Notes: generated by a model not told the origin, from the letters alone. A DNA stretch of 6,981 nt from Nitrospirae bacterium CG1_02_44_142 (GCA_001871685.1 MNVK01000058.1:1-6981), one strand, 5' to 3'; positions 1 through 5,293 are shown, numbered from the stretch's first letter. Made by a program: numbers and translations.

Positions 1-344
1 GCGAGGATTGGATTGCCTTCAACGTTTGGGTCTTTAAGCGCTATGCGATCACCGGCTTTTATGCCGTTTGCCTCTTTAACTAAGTTTAAAATCGGAACAG
101 GCCAGAAGAGGCCGGATGTTGTCTTCATATTATTGGCAACTGACAGGGCATCGGCTTTATTCATATAGCCGGTTAATGGGTTGAAGTAACCGCCTCCCAT
201 CATAACTGCGTTAGCCGCGGCCGCCGAGCTTACAACAATAGAAGCCATTTTTTCAGCCTTCTTATAAAGGGCTTCATTTTCAGCCGTGTCATATACAAAT
301 AGCGGATTCAGTTTGTCTGAACCATGTGGTTTAATCAATGACAT
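1..344 (-). CDS. sat: Sulfate adenylyltransferase (ATP sulfurylase), N-terminal part, cut by the left edge
   Basis: Catalyses ATP + sulfate to adenosine 5'-phosphosulfate (APS) + pyrophosphate in the cytoplasm, the activation step of sulfate reduction (run in reverse in sulfur oxidation). About 114 residues are visible. They start MSLIKPHGSDKLNPLFV and continue with the family-typical stretches SSAAAANAVMMGGGYFNPLTG and KTTSGLFWPVPI, which belong to the N-terminal PUA-like domain. The catalytic domain with its QxRN and HxGH motifs lies beyond the window, so an intact active site cannot be confirmed. The ATG is fixed by an AAGGAGG ribosome binding site at 352-358, seven bases upstream. The gene follows adk by 53 bases on the same strand with no terminator between, so the two are probably co-transcribed. 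The sequence resembles the dissimilatory prokaryotic type, but this fragment cannot settle the direction of the pathway. Confidence 0.95.
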   Translation of the reverse strand, partial: MSLIKPHGSDKLNPLFVYDTAENEALYKKAEKMASIVVSSAAAANAVMMGGGYFNPLTGYMNKADALSVANNMKTTSGLFWPVPILNLVKEANGIKAGDRIALKDPNVEGNPIL

Positions 345-397
345 CGCATTTCCTCCTTAAATATTTAAAAGTATAGGTCTTATATGACTTATATGGC

Positions 398-1042
398 CTA
401 TTTGGTTATTTCTTCACAAACTTTCTTGAATATTTCATCTATGCCGCCGACGCCCGTAACAGACTTTAAAATCCCGCCTTTTTTGTAATAGTCTATGAGC
501 GGCGCTGTCTGGGCATCATATACATCAAGCCTTCTCTTAATTGTCTCCTCTTTATCATCATCCCTCTGGAAAAGCGCTCCGCCGCACTTGTCGCAAACTC
601 CTTCCTTCTTTGGAGGAGAAAAATATATGTTGTACATCTGCTGGCATTTTTTGCAGGTCCTTCTGCCTGTCAGCCTCTTCATAAGGTTATCCTTCGGGAC
701 ATCTACGCTTAAGGCTGCTGTAAGAGGTATGCCGAGAGACTCCAATATCTTGTCCAACGCCTCTGCCTGTGCAGTGTTTCTCGGAAAACCGTCAAGGATG
801 TAGCCTTTCTTACAGTCATCCCTTTTAACCCTGTCCTCTACAAGTCCCAGGACTACTCTGTCAGGCACCAACTCCCCTTTGTCCATATAGGACTTTGCCT
901 CTTTGCCGAGCGGGGTGCCATTTGTTACGTTCTGCCTTAAGATATCGCCTGTTGAGATTTGCGGGATTTGATACTTATCAATGAGCTTTTTAGCCTGAGT
1001 TCCTTTGCCGGCGCCGGGAGCGCCAAGCAGTACTATCCTCAT
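398..1042 (-). CDS. adk: Adenylate kinase, zinc-binding LID type
   Basis: Interconverts ATP + AMP and 2 ADP in the cytoplasm. The 214 residues are the usual length for the long bacterial form. Visible in order: P-loop GAPGAGKGT (7-15), the AMP-binding region around STGDILR (30-36), DGFPR with R88, LTGRR (R127), and a LID with four cysteines C130, C133, C150 and C153 (C-x2-C-x16-C-x2-C), the spacing of structural zinc sites in Gram-positive-type enzymes. The later RDDD (160-163) and RR (170-171) match substrate-closing residues. The start has a moderate ribosome binding site, AAGGGGGT, a few bases upstream. A probable promoter lies at 1178-1205. Next downstream is sat. Sulfate activation followed by APS reduction yields AMP, and adenylate kinase returns it to the ADP pool, so the pairing is likely functional (inference). 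Confidence 0.98.
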   Translation of the reverse strand: MRIVLLGAPGAGKGTQAKKLIDKYQIPQISTGDILRQNVTNGTPLGKEAKSYMDKGELVPDRVVLGLVEDRVKRDDCKKGYILDGFPRNTAQAEALDKILESLGIPLTAALSVDVPKDNLMKRLTGRRTCKKCQQMYNIYFSPPKKEGVCDKCGGALFQRDDDKEETIKRRLDVYDAQTAPLIDYYKKGGILKSVTGVGGIDEIFKKVCEEITK

Positions 1043-1177
1043 ACCTTACCCCCTTTTATTTTTCTTTGCTGTCAGCTATATTAAAAACAGCACTAAACAA
1101 AACCCTAACAAAAATAACTGCTCGCATTTACTGTAGGACTTTCTCAAAAACCTAAGCAGTCTTTATAAGCATTACAT

Positions 1178-1205
1178 ACTATATCCAAATATAGAGTTTT
1201 TTCAA
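1178..1205 (-). promoter_or_regulatory. Probable sigma-70 promoter of adk-sat, with an embedded dyad
   Basis: Read on the minus strand: TTGAAA (1200-1205), a 16-base spacer, then TATAGT (1178-1183); each hexamer matches consensus at five of six positions. The predicted transcript start is near 1171, which leaves a leader of about 128 bases before the adk ATG. A perfect inverted repeat, CTATAT-4 bases-ATATAG (1179-1194), fills the spacer and overlaps the -10 box, where a regulator could bind. In A+T-rich DNA such a dyad can also arise by chance. I recognise no known riboswitch in the leader. Confidence 0.5.
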
Positions 1206-1227
1206 GAAAAAAATAAAAATTATAATA

Positions 1228-1827
1228 TTAATTTTTCTTATGAACCGCCTTAATATAAGCATAAAGCCCGCCAAGCGCCATGCCCCTGTGGCTTAGAAGG
1301 TCTTTTTCCTTATCGCCCATCTCGGCAAAGGTCCTTTCATAGCCTTGCGGATAAAAAACAGGGTCATATCCAAATCCATCAGCCCCTTTGGGTTTCCTGC
1401 CTATCAGCCCTTCCGCATATCCTGAAAATGTCTCCACCCTGCTGTCAGGAAATGCAAGGGCAAGGACGCACACAAACCGCGCGCCTCTTTTACCATCAGG
1501 GACAGAACTCATTTCCCTCAGAAGTTTTTCGTAATTCTTTCTGTCGTCTGCGCCTTCTCCTGCATACCTTGCAGAAAAAACTCCGGGCTCTCCAGCCAGG
1601 GCGTCCACCTCAAGCCCCGAATCATCGGCAAGGGCAGGCGTCTTTGTATATTTTGAAACAGCACTTGCCTTCTTCACCGCATTTTCCTCAAAGGTCTTCC
1701 CATCTTCCTCAACGTCAGGGCATCCGGGAAAATCATCAAGGGTATAAATAGCGACAGGCATATCCCTGACAATCCTCTTTATCTCCTCAACCTTTTTCTT
1801 GTTTCTTGTTGCAAGGACAATGTTCAT
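1228..1827 (-). CDS. rdgB: dITP/XTP pyrophosphatase (HAM1/RdgB family)
   Basis: Hydrolyses non-canonical purine nucleoside triphosphates (dITP, XTP, ITP) to the monophosphate and pyrophosphate, keeping deaminated bases out of DNA and RNA. The 199 residues match the family length. Visible signatures: LATRNKKK near the N terminus (5-12), TFEENAVKKA (45-54), ADDSGLEVDALAGEPGVFSA (67-86), DGFGYDPVF (150-158) and the C-terminal SHRGMAL (179-185). The start MNIVLATRN agrees with the family, but no good ribosome binding site sits next to it; the nearest, AAGGAG at 1851-1856, is about 22 bases away. The preceding toxin-like gene ends 30 bases upstream in the same reading frame. The gene probably shares a transcript with upstream genes; no terminator is seen before it. 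Confidence 0.97.
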   Translation of the reverse strand: MNIVLATRNKKKVEEIKRIVRDMPVAIYTLDDFPGCPDVEEDGKTFEENAVKKASAVSKYTKTPALADDSGLEVDALAGEPGVFSARYAGEGADDRKNYEKLLREMSSVPDGKRGARFVCVLALAFPDSRVETFSGYAEGLIGRKPKGADGFGYDPVFYPQGYERTFAEMGDKEKDLLSHRGMALGGLYAYIKAVHKKN

Positions 1828-1839
1828 GGTTTTGCAGGG

Positions 1840-1856
1840 AAAGAAGCGGCTCCTTT
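1840..1856 (-). promoter_or_regulatory. Ribosome-binding-site hairpin between the toxin-like gene and rdgB
   Basis: On the minus strand AAAGGAGCCGCTTCTTT can fold into a seven-pair stem (one G-U) with a CCG loop. The stem contains the only purine-rich AAGGAG in the gap and is about 22 bases from the rdgB ATG. It could hide the site or, if unfolded, serve rdgB poorly. The stem is short, so this is a weak call. Confidence 0.3.
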
Positions 1857-1857
1857 T

Positions 1858-2205
1858 CTACGTCCCGACCGTTTTGCTGATGAAATCTAAAACCTTTTCA
1901 ACACTTATTTCATATGATTCCAAAACCAGACCATCGGATAAATGCCTGTGATGGGGGAAAGTCTTGACACGCTCATGATGAGGGGAATTATCCCATCTCA
2001 TCAATAAATCGCAGGTCTCTCTCTGCCAGTGGAAAGAGTAATTATGCTCATTTTGGGAAAGATACTCTCTTATGAAAAGTGTTGTGCTATTTGATATTTC
2101 CGCTTTTATCTTCAGGTAGTAAAAATTTTTTCCGCTCTTGAAATCAATAATCTCAAAACTTTTAACTGCAGGGCTATCCTGCAATAATTTTAATGTCTTC
2201 AGCAT
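1858..2205 (-). CDS. Toxin-like small protein, TumE/DUF6516 type
   Basis: A 115-residue soluble protein with no signal peptide or membrane segment. Its layout fits the DUF6516 family, which I recall being renamed TumE toxin: an N-terminal LLQDSPAVKSFEI, a beta-rich part with IREYLSQ, then HNYSFHWQ (54-61), LMRWDNSPHHERV (68-80), FPHHRH (83-88) and a C-terminal VEKVLDFI helix. The HWQ, RWDNSPHH and FPHHRH clusters are the conserved, possibly catalytic part. It overlaps the upstream small gene by 32 bases, the coupled arrangement common in toxin-antitoxin pairs, and has only a weak ribosome binding site of its own, consistent with translational coupling. The DNA is much more A+T-rich than its neighbours (18 G+C in the 60 bases from 2041), a sign of transfer. 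Family assignment comes from remembered motifs; toxicity is inferred. Confidence 0.72.
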   Translation of the reverse strand: MLKTLKLLQDSPAVKSFEIIDFKSGKNFYYLKIKAEISNSTTLFIREYLSQNEHNYSFHWQRETCDLLMRWDNSPHHERVKTFPHHRHLSDGLVLESYEISVEKVLDFISKTVGT

Positions 2206-2452
2206 TATCCAGTTCTTTTAATTTTTCAACACGATCCTTATATGTCTCCTGGTATGCCTTCCATTCAACGTAATCATCCCATTCTTCATACTTTTCCTCA
2301 TGCCCTGAAATGTCCTTTTCAAACTCATTAAATTTTTTAGAGTATTTTTTTTCAAAGAGCTCTATGGCAAAGGAAACTGAGCGGATTTCTGATATAATAT
2401 CCAGCCTTAAAAAATCCAGAACCTCTTCTTTGGATACTTCAACTGCCTTCAA
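2174..2452 (-). CDS. Putative antitoxin partner of the TumE-like protein
   Basis: A 92-residue acidic, mostly helical protein (MKAVEVSKEEVLDFLRLDI at the start), with a probable coiled coil over residues 25-60 and a WDDYVEWKAY stretch that I associate with small partners encoded before DUF6516 genes. The reading frame contains no ATG. The chosen start is the TTG at 2450-2452, because AAAGGAGG lies nine bases upstream at 2462-2469; a TTG eleven codons earlier (2485) has no ribosome binding site and would place that purine run inside the gene. Order (partner first), 32-base overlap with the toxin-like gene and low G+C (18-19 per 60 bases at 2281-2400) all fit a mobile toxin-antitoxin unit. I cannot name a specific antitoxin family, and no DNA-binding domain is obvious. 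Confidence 0.65.
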   Translation of the reverse strand: MKAVEVSKEEVLDFLRLDIISEIRSVSFAIELFEKKYSKKFNEFEKDISGHEEKYEEWDDYVEWKAYQETYKDRVEKLKELDNAEDIKIIAG

Positions 2453-2501
2453 TTTAATCCGCCTCCTTTCAATATTCCATTTCAACCGTCTCTTATAGGC
2501 A

Positions 2502-2510
2502 ATTATAACA
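2502..2510 (-). promoter_or_regulatory. Extended -10 promoter of the toxin-antitoxin-like pair
   Basis: On the minus strand TGTTATAAT gives a perfect TATAAT (2502-2507) preceded by the TGn extension. The -35 region is poor, as is usual for extended -10 promoters. The start would be near 2495, about 43 bases before the TTG start codon. This gives the pair its own transcription, separate from the gene upstream. Confidence 0.5.
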
Positions 2511-2547
2511 TAAATGTTCGCTGTATCCTAATAAAATGATTTAGGCT

Positions 2548-2592
2548 TGACCCTAATTCCTTCCCGATTCAAAATAACGGCCGCTGACCCTA
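2548..2592. repeat. Short direct repeat TGACCCTA, two copies
   Basis: TGACCCTA occurs at 2548-2555 and 2585-2592, each followed by an A+T-rich stretch, 37 bases apart. It lies between the 150-residue protein gene and the promoter of the toxin-antitoxin-like pair, so it may mark the edge of the inserted DNA. Two eight-base copies are weak evidence alone. Confidence 0.3.
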
Positions 2593-2612
2593 TTTATGCT
2601 TTTTCCTCCCCA

Positions 2613-2626
2613 GAACAGGGCTGTTC
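2613..2626. repeat. Palindrome GAACAG-2 bases-CTGTTC
   Basis: A perfect six-base inverted repeat 27 bases beyond the stop codon of the 150-residue protein gene. It has no T-run on the minus strand, so it is not a standard terminator. It could be a protein-binding dyad or a repeat end. Confidence 0.3.
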
Positions 2627-2652
2627 CTGTCAAGGTAATTTTCACCTCTCGC

Positions 2653-3105
2653 CTAAAAATCAGGAAACATCTTTATAGAAAGTTCTTTATTGCCGCCAAT
2701 CACTGCCTTTGCAGTAAGAATCCCGCCTTCAACATAGGCCAGACTGAACTCCTTAAACCCTCTGTGGACCAACTCCTTTGCATCGGCAGGGCATCCTCTC
2801 TCGCACCCTGCTATCCCCCTCACCATTTGCGGAATCAGCCCTCTTACATCAACACTGTTAAGAGCAGCGCCTTTTAAAGAACAGAATTCCACTATCTGTC
2901 CTACAACAGAATCCAGATTAATGTGGAATGGATTTTCAACGGCAATAGATATTGAATCACTTCCGACGCCAACGCTAATCTCCATTGATTCCCCCAAAGG
3001 CGTTATTAAACTTCTGCGCTCTGACACTTTGATGCTTTTGTTTTTCTTATGTGACAGCGTGATATTATAGATTGATAACGCATCAGGCTTCAAGCTGTAT
3101 TGCAT
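2653..3105 (-). CDS. Unnamed conserved-looking protein with a C-x3-C motif
   Basis: I do not recognise a named family. The 150-residue product has no signal peptide or membrane helix. The N-terminal half is basic then beta-rich (SLITPLGESMEISVGVGSDS, 32-51). The C-terminal half reads like a compact conserved domain: LIPQMVRGIAG (90-100), CERGCPADAKELV (101-113, C101 and C105), RGFKEF, YVEGGILTAKA (124-134) and a final IKMFPDF. C75 is a third cysteine. The dense C/G/P/D cluster followed by EGGILTA suggests a conserved functional site, perhaps metal- or redox-linked, but that is inference. The ATG has no clear ribosome binding site. It is transcribed divergently from dusB across 118 bases. Codon use and base composition look like the chromosome rather than the adjacent toxin-like pair. 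Confidence 0.75.
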   Translation of the reverse strand: MQYSLKPDALSIYNITLSHKKNKSIKVSERRSLITPLGESMEISVGVGSDSISIAVENPFHINLDSVVGQIVEFCSLKGAALNSVDVRGLIPQMVRGIAGCERGCPADAKELVHRGFKEFSLAYVEGGILTAKAVIGGNKELSIKMFPDF

Positions 3106-3207
3106 TTTTTGAAATCTTTTTACAAGGTACTCTTACGGCGGATGTTATGAAAAAAGTCACTGTCACAGAAGATGTATGAAGGAAGCAGGAAGCCCTAATC
3201 CGTCTGA

Positions 3208-3215
3208 TGTATAAT
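3208..3215 (+). promoter_or_regulatory. Perfect -10 box placed for a leaderless dusB transcript
   Basis: TATAAT (3210-3215) preceded by TG ends eight bases before the dusB ATG at 3224. A start 6-8 bases downstream would fall at 3221-3224, on or next to the ATG. No matching -35 is visible 16-18 bases upstream. The absence of any ribosome binding site in the 20 bases before the ATG fits this reading. Confidence 0.45.
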
Positions 3216-3223
3216 AAACAGCC

Positions 3224-4183
3224 ATGCTTTCTATCGGACACATAAAGTTTAATTCTCCATTAGCGCTTGCTCCCATGGCAGGGATAAGCGACCTGCCTTT
3301 CCGCATGATTAATAGGTCTTTCGGGTGCGAACTCGCATTCACAGAGATGATAAGCGCCAACTCGCTTGTGAGAAAAAATGCAGCCGCGCTGAAAAATCTT
3401 TCTACGACAGTTGGTGACAGGCCATTGGGTGTCCAGCTTCTCGGAGCCGATACCGATGTTATCAGAAGGGCTGTTGATATTGTATCAGGATATGCTTTCG
3501 ATATAATAGATTTCAACGCAGCGTGTCCCGTAAACAAGATTGTATCAAAGGGCGAAGGCGCAGGGCTTCTCCTGGAACCTCTGAGGCTGCAAAAAATCCT
3601 GAAGATAATCGTAGAAAATACAGACAGGCCTGTCACCGTAAAGATACGCTCCGGCTGGGATGAATCATCTGTCAACGCATCCGAGACTGCGCTCCGCGCA
3701 CAGGATGCCGGCGTTAAAGCCCTCATTATACACGGCAGGACCAGGCAGCAGGCATACAGCGGGAAAGTAGATTACGAGGCAATAAGAAAGGTAAAAGAGT
3801 CCGTTCAGATACCTGTAATAGCCAGCGGTGATGCGCTCTCACCGGAATTAATCAGGAAACTTTTTGATGAGACCGGCTGTGACGGCGTGGCTGTGGCGCG
3901 AGGCGCTCTCGGCAATCCCTGGCTCTTCCGGGAAACAGAAGAGCTTCTTAAAAAAAGCTCGGCGCCTTTAAGGCCTAATGTTCATGAGATAACTCAAACA
4001 ATGAAAAAACATCTTGCGCTAAATATCTCGTTCCACGGCGAGGAAAGAGGAGTCCTGCGTTTCAGAAAATTCTTTGGATGGTATACAAGGGGGATGCCGG
4101 TAAAGAGGCTTAAAACAAGGGCCTTCCATGCGGCAACAGGAGAAGACATGCGGGGGCTGATAGAAGAAGTGCAGGCATCTTGA
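3224..4183 (+). CDS. dusB: tRNA-dihydrouridine synthase
   Basis: FMN enzyme that reduces specific uridines in the tRNA D-loop using NADPH. At 319 residues it has the family length. The TIM-barrel domain shows LAPMAGISDLPFR (15-27), EMISA (41-45), QLLGAD (71-76), the catalytic segment DFNAACPVNKIVSKGEGAGL (96-115) with active cysteine C101, VKIRSGWD (139-146, K140), IIHGRTRQQAYSG (168-180, H170), IASGD (199-203) and VAVARGALGNPWLF (222-235). A C-terminal helical domain follows. The usual glycine before CP is alanine, a variant I believe occurs in related lineages. The start agrees with family N termini but lacks a ribosome binding site (see the promoter at 3208-3215). The DusB subfamily is the best guess; A or C types are less likely. 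Confidence 0.95.
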   Translation: MLSIGHIKFNSPLALAPMAGISDLPFRMINRSFGCELAFTEMISANSLVRKNAAALKNLSTTVGDRPLGVQLLGADTDVIRRAVDIVSGYAFDIIDFNAACPVNKIVSKGEGAGLLLEPLRLQKILKIIVENTDRPVTVKIRSGWDESSVNASETALRAQDAGVKALIIHGRTRQQAYSGKVDYEAIRKVKESVQIPVIASGDALSPELIRKLFDETGCDGVAVARGALGNPWLFRETEELLKKSSAPLRPNVHEITQTMKKHLALNISFHGEERGVLRFRKFFGWYTRGMPVKRLKTRAFHAATGEDMRGLIEEVQAS

Positions 4184-4208
4184 CACAAGGCATTTAACCC
4201 GTTATTGT
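4180..4208 (+). promoter_or_regulatory. Probable sigma-70 promoter of the 59-residue gene and nucleotidyltransferase
   Basis: Perfect TTGACA (4180-4185) overlapping the dusB stop codon, a 17-base spacer, then TATTGT (4203-4208, four of six). The predicted start near 4215 leaves about 22 bases before the next ATG, enough for its ribosome binding site. Read-through from dusB remains possible. Confidence 0.45.
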
Positions 4209-4236
4209 AAAATCATAGATATAAAAGGAGGCGCTC

Positions 4237-4416
4237 ATGAAAATAGAACTTGAAGGCACATTGATAAAGATGACCCCTGAAAACGACAAAGAGAGAAATG
4301 AACTCAACCAGCTATGGACAATCCTCATAGACTGCGTTAAAGAGAACAAAAAGCTTGTCCCTGTCGGGCAGTATCTTCCGGGCATAAAAGAAGTGGCAGT
4401 TTTTAATATTGAATAG
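4237..4416 (+). CDS. Small unnamed 59-residue protein
   Basis: Starts MKIELEGTLIKMTPENDKER and ends EVAVFNIE. It is soluble, with a probable helix over residues 18-37 (LNQLWTILIDCVKENKKLV) between two short strands, and a single cysteine, C33. The gene is supported by a near-ideal AAAAGGAGG at 4223-4231, five bases before the ATG, by a good upstream promoter, and by a tight spot between dusB and a nucleotidyltransferase gene 25 bases downstream. I do not know its function. The LIDCVKENKKLVPVGQYLP segment looks like a conserved motif rather than random coding. It may act with the nucleotidyltransferase it is probably co-transcribed with, but that is a guess from position. Confidence 0.8.
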   Translation: MKIELEGTLIKMTPENDKERNELNQLWTILIDCVKENKKLVPVGQYLPGIKEVAVFNIE

Positions 4417-4441
4417 CGCCGCTTAACGCCGGGATATATTT

Positions 4442-4849
4442 ATGAAAAAAAAACGTGTAGTCTGCGCCGGGACCTTTGACCATTTTCATCCCGGTCACAT
4501 TGATTTTCTGAAACAGGCAAGGGTTCTGGGAGATGAACTCATTGTTATTGTTGCAAGGGATGAAAATGTCAAAAGAATAAAAGGCATGACGGCTGACCAT
4601 AATGAGGCGCAGCGCAGGGAAAATGTTGAAAAAGCAGGCATATCTGACAGGGTTATTCTCGGATATACCGATAAGGATATTTTTTTAATACTTGAAGAAC
4701 TCAAACCTGACATAATCGCACTCGGATACGACCAGCGCGTAAGCGAAGAGTCTGTAGTCAAGAGGCTCCCTAACTGCAAGGTTGTCAGGCTAAAGCCGTT
4801 CCATCCCGAAAAATACAAATCGTCATATTTCAGGACAAGAACAAGATAA
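4442..4849 (+). CDS. Nucleotidyltransferase of the cytidylyltransferase fold (RibL/TagD-like)
   Basis: Transfers a nucleotidyl group from CTP or ATP to a phosphorylated substrate. The single Rossmann-type domain of 135 residues shows VVCAGTFDHFHPGH (6-19) with the HxGH signature H16-H19, LGDELIVIVARDENVKRIKG (29-48), the QRRENVE helix (57-63), VILGY (71-75), LKPDIIALGYDQ (87-98) and a C-terminal KSSYFR (126-131), at the place where relatives have a substrate- and phosphate-binding Ser/Thr-Arg motif. It is closest by eye to archaeal FAD synthase RibL and to glycerol-3-phosphate cytidylyltransferase. Substrate cannot be decided from sequence: FMN (giving FAD) or a polyol phosphate are the main options. 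The ribosome binding site is weak, consistent with coupling to the 59-residue gene. A strong terminator begins right after the stop. Confidence 0.88.
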   Translation: MKKKRVVCAGTFDHFHPGHIDFLKQARVLGDELIVIVARDENVKRIKGMTADHNEAQRRENVEKAGISDRVILGYTDKDIFLILEELKPDIIALGYDQRVSEESVVKRLPNCKVVRLKPFHPEKYKSSYFRTRTR

Positions 4850-4890
4850 AAAAGGGCTCGTCCCGAGATTATCGGGGGACGAGCCCTTTT
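4850..4890. terminator. Two-way intrinsic terminator between convergent genes
   Basis: Arms 4850-4864 and 4876-4890 are perfectly complementary over 15 bases (AAAAGGGCTCGTCCC), with a G+C-rich core. A further five pairs (CCCGA/TCGGG) are possible inside the loop as an alternative. A-runs on the left and T-runs on the right give U-tracts on both strands. It sits one base after the nucleotidyltransferase stop and 20 bases beyond the atpE stop, ending both transcripts. Confidence 0.93.
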
Positions 4891-4910
4891 AAACTAATCA
4901 GTTTCCTTTT

Positions 4911-5264
4911 TTAGAAAAAGAGTTTCTGGTTAATCAGAATACCCAATGCCACGAGCAGCGCATAGATGCAGAGAGACTCTATCATCGCAAGACCGATAAT
5001 CAGAAGCAGCTGAATCTTTCCTGCTGCGCCGGGATTCCTTGCTGCGCCTTCACAGGCCTTGCTCAGGCCGATACCTTGACCAATGCCTGTGCCTAATGCT
5101 GCTATGCCTATTGCAAGTCCGCAGGCAAGAACAGCCATTGTCTTAACAGAAGAATCGCCAGATGCTGCGGGGACGGCATTTGCATCTTGCGCAAAAACAA
5201 ATGGAGCAAACAGACAGACAAGAGCAAGCGCCGTTAAAATTACTGAAATAGTTTTTTTCATCAT
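4911..5264 (-). CDS. atpE: F-type ATP synthase subunit c with N-terminal signal peptide
   Basis: Membrane rotor subunit of the ATP synthase; several copies form the ion-carrying ring. The 117-residue protein exceeds the usual 70-90 because of a cleavable-looking signal peptide: MMKK, a hydrophobic stretch (6-23), then VFAQ, with likely cleavage after A25. The mature part is a helical hairpin: helix 1 (about 41-66) with GTGIGQG (58-64), polar loop ARNPGA (75-80), helix 2 (85-111) with ion-binding E96 in AMIESLCIYALL. Q63, E96, S97 and Y101 fall in the register of Na+-binding residues Q32, E65, S66 and Y70 of Ilyobacter tartaricus, but T67 is Leu98 here. AAAGGAGG precedes two adjacent ATG codons; either may be used. 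It lies 29 bases after atpB and just before the terminator. Confidence 0.97.
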   Translation of the reverse strand: MMKKTISVILTALALVCLFAPFVFAQDANAVPAASGDSSVKTMAVLACGLAIGIAALGTGIGQGIGLSKACEGAARNPGAAGKIQLLLIIGLAMIESLCIYALLVALGILINQKLFF

Positions 5265-5293
5265 TTCTTCCTCCTTTCTTCTAAGACTCGTAT

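Noticed and set aside
1117..1160. Hairpin ACTGCT/AGCAGT in the adk leader as a riboswitch or attenuator
   Set aside because: Only six pairs with a loop over 30 bases and no T-run; no known riboswitch core is visible.
2174..2485. Earlier TTG start at 2485 for the antitoxin-like gene (103 residues)
   Set aside because: It has no ribosome binding site, whereas AAAGGAGG sits at the right distance from the TTG at 2450-2452.
2613..2626. LexA/SOS box
   Set aside because: The half-sites GAAC and GTTC are separated by six bases rather than the four of the Gram-positive type, and no SOS-type gene follows at promoter distance.
2553..2645. GTG-initiated 30-residue frame on the minus strand after the 150-residue gene
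   Set aside because: The start lacks a properly spaced ribosome binding site, the frame spans the repeats and palindrome, and no homology is recognised. It may be a gene remnant, but I cannot support it.
3147..3214. Two tiny frames upstream of dusB (10 and 12 residues) joined by ATGA
   Set aside because: No ribosome binding site precedes either, and they would lie upstream of the likely transcript start.
3163..3726. Long open frame of 187 codons on the minus strand, antisense to dusB
   Set aside because: The plus-strand frame has all DusB motifs. The antisense product is Ser/Thr/Pro-rich without recognisable domains and has no ribosome binding site.
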